64,000 nt of DNA from Caulobacteraceae bacterium (lineage in GTDB: Bacteria; Pseudomonadota; Alphaproteobacteria; Caulobacterales; Caulobacteraceae): NCBI GenBank assembly GCA_030446805.1, contig JAUJMO010000002.1, positions 423,425 through 487,424 of the forward strand. Reading direction: 5' to 3'. The notes under the pieces were generated by a model, which was not told the DNA's origin, made no database searches, and saw only the letters and a list, made by a program, of their open reading frames with translations. Position 1 is the stretch's first letter; each line of letters begins with the position of its first letter. Below are positions 44,955-52,280 of the stretch, piece by piece. The translations under genes were made by a program, and so were the position numbers.

Positions 44955-45297
44955 GCTCGGGCCGCGACCGGAACTGGTCGGCGACGCCATCGGCCAGATA
45001 CTCCTGGATACGGGCGGTGTTCAGTTGCTGTTCGAACGTGCGCGGATCAGCATGTGGACGGACCTTCGAGCGCACGCTCCGCACCAGTCCACGAACATCG
45101 ACCCTTATGAGCATAGCGGAGATCTGAGCCTGCTGTGGGGTCGGCTCCAGGCGCCGGTAAAGGCCGTGGAAGTGGTGAGCCGGGGTGTGGTGATCGAATT
45201 CGAGGACGGTTGGCAGCTGTCGACCAGTCCCGAGAACCTGCCGTACGAGAACGGCGTTATCGATTATCTCAGGCCCGGAGCGCTGGGAGTCTTCTGA
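44941..45297 (+). CDS. hypothetical protein
   Basis: 118-residue protein, probably cytoplasmic, starting with GTG 44941 inside the end of the amidohydrolase gene (an alternative GTG is at 44923). Content: QTGKLGPRPELVGDAIGQIL, a mixed middle (ERARISMWTDLRAHAP), and a compact beta-rich C-terminus (DLSLLWGRLQAPVKAVEVVSRGVVIEFEDGWQLSTSPENLPYENGVIDY). The last part resembles small DUF6188-like strands but no family is assigned. Its stop overlaps the convergent lpxK gene by 29 bp. The sequence looks genuinely coding, not a shadow of lpxK. Confidence 0.55.
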   Translation: MQTGKLGPRPELVGDAIGQILLDTGGVQLLFERARISMWTDLRAHAPHQSTNIDPYEHSGDLSLLWGRLQAPVKAVEVVSRGVVIEFEDGWQLSTSPENLPYENGVIDYLRPGALGVF

Positions 45298-46282
45298 GAA
45301 GCTCTTGGACGGGCGGCTCCCATTCGAACCGGGCCCGCACAGGCCAGTTGACGACGCGTTCTCGCCAAGGCTGGGGCAGGCGGACCCAGTCCTTCTCAGT
45401 CGTGAGGAGGGTGGCGCCCAAATGGTCCGCGCGGTCGGCGAGAGTGCGGAGGACCGGCTCGCGATAGGGCGCATGGTCCGGAAAAGGCGCGAAGTCGGCC
45501 AGTTCGGCCCCTGCGGCTATCAGGGCGCGCTCAACCTTCCAGGGTTTGGCCACGCCGGCGAAGCCCAGCAGCGGCCCGGCCGGCGGGCGCCGGGCAGGTT
45601 CCAGGCGAGCGATGTGGACGGGGGTGGTCCCGAACAGGGCCAGGAGCTCGGGATCGGCTTCAACCAGGTCGGCCGGCAGCAGCAGGACGACCGCGTCGGC
45701 GCGGGCGAGGCCGGTGGGGAGCGGCTCGCGCATGGGGCCGGACGGAAAGACGGCGCCGTCGCCGAAGGGCCACTCGCCACCGCGGGTCTCGCCGTCCACC
45801 ACGACCAGGCTGAGCGTCTTAGCGAGCGTCGGATTCTGGTGCCCGTCGTCCAGAACCAGGGCCCGGGCCCCAGCCGCGACGGCGGCGGCGGCGCCGGACG
45901 GGCGGTCGCGGCTGATCCAGAAGGGCGCGTCCCGCGAGAGCATCAAGGGCTCGTCGCCCACCTCGGCCGCCGTGTGGCGGGCGGGGTCGACGCGGAGCGG
46001 GCCGGGTTCACGACCGCCGTAGCCGCGCGACAGGCCGTGGGCGTCCACGCCGGCCTCCCGGAGCAGGCGCAGGATCTCGCGCGCGACGGGGGTCTTGCCG
46101 GAGCCGCCAACCGTGAGATTGCCCACGGAGATCACCGGAACGCCGGGCTCGAACGGCTGAGTGCGCGCCATCCGTCGGTCGGTGGCGGCGGCGTAGAGCC
46201 AGGAGGCGGGGCGGAGCAGCATCCGCGCGACGTGGCCGGGCGGGTCGCGGCGGTACCACCAGCGGGGGGTGGAGAGCTTCAT
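45269..46282 (-). CDS. lpxK: tetraacyldisaccharide 4'-kinase
   Basis: Inner-membrane-associated kinase that phosphorylates the 4' position of the lipid A precursor disaccharide. 337 residues. N-terminal MKLSTPRWWYRRDPPGHVARMLL, Walker A in SVGNLTVGGSGKTPVA (about 52-68), SRGYGG, ARALVLDDGHQN (catalytic DDG) and LLTTEKDWVRLP. Its ATG 46282 overlaps the waaA stop by 4 nt; last gene of the msbA-DUF374-waaA-lpxK operon. The 3' end overlaps the convergent small gene at 44941-45297. Confidence 0.93.
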   Translation of the reverse strand: MKLSTPRWWYRRDPPGHVARMLLRPASWLYAAATDRRMARTQPFEPGVPVISVGNLTVGGSGKTPVAREILRLLREAGVDAHGLSRGYGGREPGPLRVDPARHTAAEVGDEPLMLSRDAPFWISRDRPSGAAAAVAAGARALVLDDGHQNPTLAKTLSLVVVDGETRGGEWPFGDGAVFPSGPMREPLPTGLARADAVVLLLPADLVEADPELLALFGTTPVHIARLEPARRPPAGPLLGFAGVAKPWKVERALIAAGAELADFAPFPDHAPYREPVLRTLADRADHLGATLLTTEKDWVRLPQPWRERVVNWPVRARFEWEPPVQELLRRLPALRA

Positions 46283-47514
46283 GGGAGCAAGGGGAGCAGG
46301 CGGGCCACCGCCGCGTCGAGCTGGCCGGATTGGGCCTGGGCGAAGGCCCGGGCGCGCTCGGCCTGACCGGGCGGAGGGGAGCGCCAGAAGGCGGCCAAGG
46401 CGGCGGCGTCCGGAGTGAAGGCCACCGCCTGGGCGGACTGGAGCTCGTCGTAGACGCTCCGCCAGTTGTCCACGTGTGGACCGGAAGCGAAGGGCAGGCC
46501 CAGGCGGGCGGGCTCCAGCGGGTTGTGGCCGCCGACGCCGGGGAGCAGGGAGCCTCCGATCAGGGCGGCGTCTGCGAGCCGGAACCACAGGCCGAGCTCG
46601 CCCAGGGTGTCGGCGACATGGACGGGCTGGTCGCCGAAGCGGTCGCCCCGGGATCTTAGGCCTGCGGTGGCGGCCAGAGCCGCGAGCGCCGGTCCGCGCG
46701 CCGGGTGACGGGGAACGATCACAACCAGGGCCTCGGGCGGAGTGGACGCCAACACGAGCTCGTCCTCTCCGGGATGGGTGGAGGCGGCCAGGAGGACGGG
46801 GCGGCCCGCAGCGGCCTGGCGCGCCTCGTCCAGGGCGGCTCCGTCCACCGGCAGGGGGTCGCCGGCCAGCTTCAGGTTCAGCCGGCCGTCGTCCCGGGCG
46901 CCCAGGCGGGCGAGGGCCGTGGCCGTCCGTTCGTCCTGCGCCTGGACCAGATCAAAGGCGCCCAGAAGGCGGCGGGCGAAGCCGGGGGTGCGGGACCAGT
47001 TGCGCAGGCTGCGGTCCGACAGGCGGGCGGAGAGGAGGGCCAGGCGGGTACCGCGCTGTCGCGCCGTCAGGAGCAGGTTGGGCCAGAGGTCGCTTTCGAC
47101 GAAGACGGCCAAGTCCGGGCGCCAGTGCTCGAGAAAGCGGGCGGCCACGGGCGGGGTGTCCAGCGGCGTATACTGATGCAGAACGCCGGAAGGAAGGCGG
47201 CGGGCCAGGAGCTCGGCCGAGGTGGTCGTGCCGCTGGTCACCAGAATGCGCAGCCCGGGTCGAGCGGCTTGAAGGCGGGCGATGAGCGGCAGCAGCGACA
47301 GGGTCTCGCCGACGCTGGCGCCATGGAGCCAGGCGAGGGGCCCCGTCGGGCGGGGCACGCAGGCGCGGCCCAGGCGTTCGGCAAGCCGGGCCGGATCCTC
47401 CTTGCCGGCGCGGGCTCGCCTCTGGAGCAGGGCCGCCGCCAACGGGTGGAGCGCGCTGGTGGCCGCACGGTAGGCCACCAAGGCGGGCGTGGTTTCTCCG
47501 ACCATCGAGTTCAT
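46279..47514 (-). CDS. waaA: 3-deoxy-D-manno-octulosonic acid transferase
   Basis: KDO transferase (GT30) that adds KDO to lipid A precursor on the inner membrane. 411 residues. N-terminal hydrophobic region, LAWLHGASVGETLSLLPLIARL, LVTSGTTTSAELL, GVLHQYTPLDTPPVAARFLEHWRPDLAVFVESDLWPNLL, AASTHPGEDELVL and IGGSLLPGVGGHNPLEPARLGLPFASGPHVDN are family landmarks. Starts at ATG 47514, overlapping the upstream acyltransferase stop by 4 nt; ATG 47505 is an alternative. Whether it adds one or two KDO units cannot be read from the sequence. Confidence 0.93.
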   Translation of the reverse strand: MNSMVGETTPALVAYRAATSALHPLAAALLQRRARAGKEDPARLAERLGRACVPRPTGPLAWLHGASVGETLSLLPLIARLQAARPGLRILVTSGTTTSAELLARRLPSGVLHQYTPLDTPPVAARFLEHWRPDLAVFVESDLWPNLLLTARQRGTRLALLSARLSDRSLRNWSRTPGFARRLLGAFDLVQAQDERTATALARLGARDDGRLNLKLAGDPLPVDGAALDEARQAAAGRPVLLAASTHPGEDELVLASTPPEALVVIVPRHPARGPALAALAATAGLRSRGDRFGDQPVHVADTLGELGLWFRLADAALIGGSLLPGVGGHNPLEPARLGLPFASGPHVDNWRSVYDELQSAQAVAFTPDAAALAAFWRSPPPGQAERARAFAQAQSGQLDAAVARLLPLLP

Positions 47515-48194
47515 GCAACCAGGGCTTCGGCCTGACGCGTGGCCGCGGCGAGCGCGGCCGACCATTCCTGGGCGGCCTGGGCTGCGGTGGTCTCCGCGCC
47601 GACGTGAAAGGGACCCGCCCAGACCACCGCGCCACGGCCGAAGGGCAGGGCCCACATCTGACGGTCCCAGCCCTTGAGGCGAGAGGCGGGAGCGGCGGCG
47701 ATCCCCATCAGGAAGACGGGAGTTCCCGCCTTTTTGGCGAGCTGGGCGGCGCCTTCGGCCAGGACCTCGTTGGGGCCGCGGGGGCCGTCGGGGGTGACGA
47801 TCAGGCAACCGCCGCCCTTGAGCCAGTTCAGCGCCTCGCGGAACGCCAGCGCCGCCTGGCGGGTCTTGGCGCTGTCGCCGGGCTTGGCCGAGGAGCCGCG
47901 TACGGCGGGAAAGCCGTTGATCTCCAGCGCCGTGGCGATGAACTGGCCGTCGGCGGAAGGAGAGATGAGCGCGCGAGTGCGGCGGGTCCACCACTGGGGA
48001 GCGGTGCTCATGCACAGCGGGATGCGGCCGTGCCAGAAGCAGGCGAGGATGCCGGTGTCGGACTGGAGGACGGGAGTCAGGGCTTCCAGGTTGTGGTGCC
48101 GCCAGCGCACCGTGCGCAGGATCAGGCGGATGTAGCCGCCGAGGAGCCAGCCCAGCGCGGTCTGGACGGCGGCGGAGCGCAGAATCTGCTTCAT
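47511..48194 (-). CDS. lysophospholipid acyltransferase family protein (DUF374)
   Basis: 227-residue membrane-associated protein of the LPLAT superfamily, DUF374 branch. N-terminal hydrophobic helix LGWLLGGYIRLILRTVRW, then ACFWHGRIPLCM (catalytic-histidine region), ISPSADGQFIATALEINGFPAVRGSSAKP and CLIVTPDGPRGPNEV. These enzymes acylate glycerolipids or lipid A-like molecules; this branch is commonly found beside lipid A export genes. ATG 48194 overlaps the msbA stop by 4 nt and its own stop overlaps waaA. Its exact acceptor is not known. Confidence 0.85.
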   Translation of the reverse strand: MKQILRSAAVQTALGWLLGGYIRLILRTVRWRHHNLEALTPVLQSDTGILACFWHGRIPLCMSTAPQWWTRRTRALISPSADGQFIATALEINGFPAVRGSSAKPGDSAKTRQAALAFREALNWLKGGGCLIVTPDGPRGPNEVLAEGAAQLAKKAGTPVFLMGIAAAPASRLKGWDRQMWALPFGRGAVVWAGPFHVGAETTAAQAAQEWSAALAAATRQAEALVA

Positions 48195-49981
48195 TCGGCG
48201 GCGGCGGCGGGCGTCAAATCGAGGTTCTGCGCACGGGCGAGGCGGGCGTAGAGGCCTCCTTGCCCCACGAGTTCCGCGTGGCGGCCTTGCTCCACGACGC
48301 GGCCGGCTTGGAGCACGTAGATGCGGTCGGCGGCCCGGACGGTGCTGAGCCTGTGAGCGATGAGGACCGTGGTCCGACCGGTCATGAGGCGCTCCAAGGC
48401 GTCCTGGACCTGGCGCTCGCTTTCGGCGTCCAGCGCGCTGGTGGCCTCGTCCAGCAGGAGCAGGGGGGCGTCCTTGAGAAAGGCGCGGGCGATAGCGATG
48501 CGCTGGCGCTGGCCGCCGGACAGGCGCGCGCCGGCTTCTCCCACGACAGTGTCGTAGCCGGCGGGAAGGTCCAGGATGAAGTCGTGGGCGGCCGCTGCAC
48601 GGGCTGCGGCTTCGACCTCGGCCTGGGAGGCGTCACGACGGGCGTAGGCGATGTTGGCGCGCACCGTGTCGTCGAACAGGAATGGCTCCTGCGTGACCAG
48701 GGCGATCTGGGCCCGGAGGGAAGCCAGGGTAAGCTCGCGTACGTCCGTGCCGTCCAGCAGGACGCGGCCGGCGGTGACGTCGTAGAAGCGCGGCAGGAGG
48801 TTGAGCAGGGTGGTCTTGCCACCGCCGGAAGGACCCACAAGGGCGACCGTCTCGCCCGGGCGGGCCTCGATGTCCACGTCCGACAGGATCGGCGTGCCGT
48901 CGCCGTAGCTGAAGCCGACGTGCTCGAAGCGAACCAGTCCCTGGGCGCGGTCAAGAATGAGGGCGTCTGGGGCTTCGCGGATCTCGGGTTCGATGTCGAG
49001 CGCGGCGAACAGGCGGCGCGCCGCCGTCAGACCCTCGGCCATGACGCTCTGGAGGTTGGACAGTTGGCGGAGCGACTGGGACGCTAGGCCCAGGGAGCCC
49101 AGGAAGGAGACGAATTCGCCCGCGTTCACCGCGCCCGATCCGGCGCGAAGCCCGCCCCAGGCGATGATGGCGGCGACCACAAAGGCCGAAAGCGTTTCGG
49201 TGGCGGGCGCGGCCGCCGCGCGGGCGTTGGCCCCCTTTATGACATGGGCCTGTCGGCGGGCGACCACCGCGGCGAACCGCTTCTCCTCGGCGACCTCCTG
49301 GTTCTCCATCTTGATCACCCGGACGCCGTTCAGGGCTTCCAGGATGTTGGAGGACAGGGCGGAGGTTTCGGACATGGCGCCCTGCGCCGCCTTGCGCGTC
49401 CGCTTGGCGAACCGGCGCATGATGAGGGAGGCCAGCGGCCCCGCGACCAGCACGATGGCCGTCAGCAGGAAGTCCTGCCGCGCCATCTGGATCAGCATCG
49501 CCAGCACGATTAGGCCGTGCTGGGCGTAGTTGATGAGACCGTTGGTGGCCGCCTCTCGCACCAACCCGGAGTCGTAGATGACGGCGGACAGGAGCGACCC
49601 CGAATGCACCCGGCGCAGGCGGGCGAGATCGGCGCGCATGAGCCGGCCGAACAGCTCCAGCTGGATGCGGCCGACCAGGCCGTGGCCGACGCGGTTCACC
49701 AAGGTGGCCTGGCCGACCTGGGCCAACCCTCGGACGAGGCCGGCCAGGACGATGCCGGCGGGGATAAGCAGCAGGCTGTCCGGATCGGGCTGGACCAGAA
49801 CGTCGTTCACCGCCGGCTCCAGCAGGTTGGCGAAGGCGTAGCTGCCGACGGCCACCAAGGCGGCGCACGCCAGGGCGAGGGACAGCGAACGCCAGTGCGG
49901 TGCGAGATAGACGCGCAGCAGCCGGCGCATGAGATCGCGCTCGGACGGCTCTTCGCGGGTGGAGGAAGCGAGGGCGGGCAT
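48191..49981 (-). CDS. MsbA-type lipid A/phospholipid ABC exporter
   Basis: 596-residue half-transporter with a fused ATPase. Six membrane helices (about 20-330) precede the ABC domain (about 345-590): Walker A GPSGGGKTTLLNLL, Q-loop LVTQEPFLFDDTVRANIAYA, signature LSGGQRQRIAIARAFL, Walker B PLLLLDEATSALD, H-loop LIAHRLST. By its place upstream of DUF374, waaA and lpxK it is the probable lipid A-core flippase MsbA. ATG 49981 is used; the frame is open further to 50008, and ATG codons inside the first 30 residues are possible. Divergent from the phosphatase gene, 92 bp between starts. Confidence 0.9.
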   Translation of the reverse strand: MPALASSTREEPSERDLMRRLLRVYLAPHWRSLSLALACAALVAVGSYAFANLLEPAVNDVLVQPDPDSLLLIPAGIVLAGLVRGLAQVGQATLVNRVGHGLVGRIQLELFGRLMRADLARLRRVHSGSLLSAVIYDSGLVREAATNGLINYAQHGLIVLAMLIQMARQDFLLTAIVLVAGPLASLIMRRFAKRTRKAAQGAMSETSALSSNILEALNGVRVIKMENQEVAEEKRFAAVVARRQAHVIKGANARAAAAPATETLSAFVVAAIIAWGGLRAGSGAVNAGEFVSFLGSLGLASQSLRQLSNLQSVMAEGLTAARRLFAALDIEPEIREAPDALILDRAQGLVRFEHVGFSYGDGTPILSDVDIEARPGETVALVGPSGGGKTTLLNLLPRFYDVTAGRVLLDGTDVRELTLASLRAQIALVTQEPFLFDDTVRANIAYARRDASQAEVEAAARAAAAHDFILDLPAGYDTVVGEAGARLSGGQRQRIAIARAFLKDAPLLLLDEATSALDAESERQVQDALERLMTGRTTVLIAHRLSTVRAADRIYVLQAGRVVEQGRHAELVGQGGLYARLARAQNLDLTPAAAAE

Positions 49982-50073
49982 TGGGTCGGGCAATATGGCG
50001 GTTCGCACCGGCTTTGTCTCTTGCGCCCCCCGGCGCTTGGGATCGAGGCCAGGCGCCCCTAACTTGGCCGGCG

Positions 50074-50739
50074 ATGAGCCGGTTCGATCTTTCCACGCCC
50101 GCGGGGCTCCGCGCCGCGCACCGCGACTATCTGTGGAACGACCACGCCTTTCTGCGCGTGCGCTTCCAGAACGCGCACTGGATCAGCGACGAGCTGGTGC
50201 GCACCAACCAGCCCTCGCCCAAGCAGCTCGAGGTTTGGAAAGCGCGCGGGATCAAGACGGTCATCAATCTGCGCGGCGGTTTCGACTCCAGCTTCTACCT
50301 TCTGGAGAAACAAGCCTGCGAGCGGCTGGGGCTCACCATGGTGGACTTCACCGTGACCTCGCGCGAGGCGCCGTCCAAGGTCCGGGTCCGGGGCGCCAAG
50401 GAGTTGTTCCAGACCATCCAATATCCGGCGCTGATGCACTGCAAGTCGGGCGCGGACCGGGCCGGGATCATGAGCGTGCTGTACATGCATTTCCGTCAGG
50501 GCAAGCCCATCCGGGAGGCCATGACGCAGCTGGGCTGGAAGTACCTGCATGTCCGGGCCGGCAAGACGGGCGTACTGGACTACCTGTTCGACCGCTATCT
50601 GGCCGAGGGTGAGCCGAAGGGGCAGGACTTCCTGGATTGGGTGGAAAGCGACGCCTATGACCCGGTCAAGATCAAGGAAGACTTCAAGGCGCAGTGGTGG
50701 GCCAATGTTCTGACCGAAAAGCTGCTCCGGCGGGAGTGA
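50074..50739 (+). CDS. dual-specificity/tyrosine-phosphatase-like protein (CtpA-like)
   Basis: 221-residue cysteine phosphatase. The P-loop CX5R is C123 to R129 in HCKSGADRAG, and the upstream WISDELVRTNQPSPKQLEVWKARGIKTVINLRGG is the typical DSP/PTPMT1-like fold start. The general acid is not obvious. No signal peptide. It lies divergent to the lipid A operon (msbA start 92 bp away). In Caulobacter a gene of this kind, ctpA, is needed for normal lipid A, so this is a probable orthologue by sequence type and location; that is inference, and other phospho-lipid or protein substrates cannot be excluded. Confidence 0.8.
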   Translation: MSRFDLSTPAGLRAAHRDYLWNDHAFLRVRFQNAHWISDELVRTNQPSPKQLEVWKARGIKTVINLRGGFDSSFYLLEKQACERLGLTMVDFTVTSREAPSKVRVRGAKELFQTIQYPALMHCKSGADRAGIMSVLYMHFRQGKPIREAMTQLGWKYLHVRAGKTGVLDYLFDRYLAEGEPKGQDFLDWVESDAYDPVKIKEDFKAQWWANVLTEKLLRRE

Positions 50740-50741
50740 GC

Positions 50742-50993
50742 CTAGCCGCCGCCTCCGTCTCCGCCCCCTCCGTCGCCGCCCGAGCCGCCGTCGCAACCCT
50801 CGGCCTTGGACGGCCGGTCGCCCCCGTCGCCGCTCCCAAGGTAGCCCCCGCCATTCCCGCCGCCTCCGGAGCCGGAGCGCCGGCGCGACTTGGCGAGCAT
50901 GCGAGCGATCGCGATGGCCAGCATGCCCAGCACGAAGAGCACGGTCAGCGCTGCGAAGGCCTCGCCGCCGATGGGAACCGCCGCCTGCTCCAC
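50742..50993 (-). CDS. small membrane protein with Gly/Asp-rich tail
   Basis: 83-residue protein. A single membrane helix (about 12-34, FAALTVLFVLGMLAIAIARML) is followed by a basic turn (KSRRRSG) and a flexible tail of Gly, Ser and Asp ending CDGGSGGDGGGGDGGGG. This is a familiar small-protein plan in Caulobacterales, function unknown. Begins with GTG 50993. It ends 2 bp after the convergent phosphatase gene and follows the DUF4170 gene by 2 bp on the same strand. Confidence 0.65.
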   Translation of the reverse strand: MEQAAVPIGGEAFAALTVLFVLGMLAIAIARMLAKSRRRSGSGGGGNGGGYLGSGDGGDRPSKAEGCDGGSGGDGGGGDGGGG

Positions 50994-50995
50994 GA

Positions 50996-51241
50996 TCAGC
51001 CCGGCCGGCCGTCCATGTCGGGGTCGATCAAGCGGTGGGCGTGGATGATGAAGTAGCGCATGTGGGCGTTGTCCACCGTCTGCTGCGCCTTGCTCTTCCA
51101 GGCCTGGTGCGCGGCGGCGTAGTTGGGGAAGGCGCCTACGAAATCCACCTGGTTCAGGTCACGGAATTCCGTGCTGTCCACGGCCCTGAGTTCGCCGCCG
51201 ATGACAAGGTGAAGCAATTGGACGGCTGGCGTGTCGGGCAT
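50996..51241 (-). CDS. DUF4170 family protein
   Basis: 81-residue small cytoplasmic protein of the DUF4170 family, seen mainly in alphaproteobacteria. It reads VQLLHLVIGGELRAVDSTEF, DLNQVDFVGAFPNYAAAHQAWKSKAQQTVDNAHMRYFIIHAHRL, a compact alpha/beta fold with aromatic residues. Function unknown; it commonly sits beside cysQ/lipid A genes, as here (cysQ starts about 1 kb upstream on the same strand). Followed by the Gly-rich membrane protein gene at 2 bp. Confidence 0.8.
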   Translation of the reverse strand: MPDTPAVQLLHLVIGGELRAVDSTEFRDLNQVDFVGAFPNYAAAHQAWKSKAQQTVDNAHMRYFIIHAHRLIDPDMDGRPG

Positions 51242-51307
51242 GACGCGACCTTTCGGCTGAAGCGGCGTTGGATAGTCAGGACATGGCGGCAAGGCAACGC
51301 AGGGCGC

Positions 51308-51484
51308 ATGACGGACGCGGAACGGATCGAGATGCTGGCCCTGATGGCGCGCATCGAAGCCAAGGTTGACAGCGTGCTGGAGCAGCTGGACGGGTTGTTG
51401 GCGGTCTGCGAGCGCCTGGAAGGGGACATGGCGGCCTCGCGCCGCTTCGAGGACGCGTTGCCGTCGGACCATACGCTGCATTAG
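51308..51484 (+). CDS. small coiled-coil protein
   Basis: 58-residue protein, mostly one amphipathic helix: MTDAERIEMLALMARIEAKV, then LEQLDGLLAVCERLEGDMAA, then a short tail DALPSDHTLH. Leucine/isoleucine spacing suggests a coiled coil. No domain recognised. It is divergent from the DUF4170 gene (66 bp) and converges with cysQ (10 bp between stops). Coding status is moderately supported by the heptad-like pattern and position. Confidence 0.5.
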   Translation: MTDAERIEMLALMARIEAKVDSVLEQLDGLLAVCERLEGDMAASRRFEDALPSDHTLH

Positions 51485-51494
51485 CCGTGACGCG

Positions 51495-52280
51495 TCAGGC
51501 GGCCTCCGCGCGGGCGTGCTTAGCGATGAGTTGGGCGTGGATGCCGGGCGCGGCGCAGAGCAGGCCGGGCTGGTGCGGGTCAGGCTGGTTGAAGCGATAG
51601 GGCCGGCCTGCATGGTCGCCGACGCAGGCGCCGGCCTCCGCGGCTATAGCGGCCCCGGCGCAAACGTCCCAGTCCCACTTGGGCGTCGGAGCGTAGGCCG
51701 CGTCAAAGGCTCCCGCGGCCACCAAAGCCATGCGGTAGGCGATGGAGTTGCGCTTCTCGACCCGCATGGGCGGCCAAGCATCAGTGGAAAAGGCGGCGGC
51801 GTCGCCCAGCATCGCGCAGTTGCGCAGGCTCCGGGCCGAGCTTGGGTGGATGGGCGCTTCGTTCAGGCGGGCTCCTGAACCGTGGGCGGCGTGGTAGAGT
51901 TCGTCCAGCGCCGGGGCGTAGACCACGCCCACCACCGGGCGGCCGTGCTCCACCACCGCCAGGGCTACGCTGAACCAGGGCCGGCCCTTCATAAAGGCCG
52001 TGGTGCCGTCGATGGGATCCACCACGAAGATGCGCTCGGCGGACAAGCGGGCCGGATCGTCCGCGGTCTCCTCCGACAGCCAGCCATAAGCGGGGCGCGC
52101 GGCGCGGAGCCGCCGGGTGAGAAGGGCGTCGACGGCCAGGTCCGCGTCCGTCACGGGGGAGCCGCCCGGCTTGGAACGGATCCGCAGGCCGCGCTCGCGC
52201 CGGGCCAGGGCCAGGCGGCCGGCCTCCAAGGCCGCGTCGCGGAGGAGCTCGAGATCGTCCTGGAGGTCGTGGGGCGTCAT
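51495..52280 (-). CDS. cysQ: 3'(2'),5'-bisphosphate nucleotidase CysQ-like
   Basis: 261-residue IMPase-superfamily phosphatase, likely hydrolysing 3'-phosphoadenosine 5'-phosphate from sulphate assimilation and sulfotransfer. Metal site EETADDP (E in WLSEETADD), DPIDGTTAF (about 88-96) and WDWDVCAGAAIAAEAGA (second metal aspartate). These match CysQ more than inositol monophosphatase. ATG 52280 overlaps the pmbA stop by 4 nt, so the two are coupled; this pair is conserved in alphaproteobacteria. Confidence 0.88.
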   Translation of the reverse strand: MTPHDLQDDLELLRDAALEAGRLALARRERGLRIRSKPGGSPVTDADLAVDALLTRRLRAARPAYGWLSEETADDPARLSAERIFVVDPIDGTTAFMKGRPWFSVALAVVEHGRPVVGVVYAPALDELYHAAHGSGARLNEAPIHPSSARSLRNCAMLGDAAAFSTDAWPPMRVEKRNSIAYRMALVAAGAFDAAYAPTPKWDWDVCAGAAIAAEAGACVGDHAGRPYRFNQPDPHQPGLLCAAPGIHAQLIAKHARAEAA

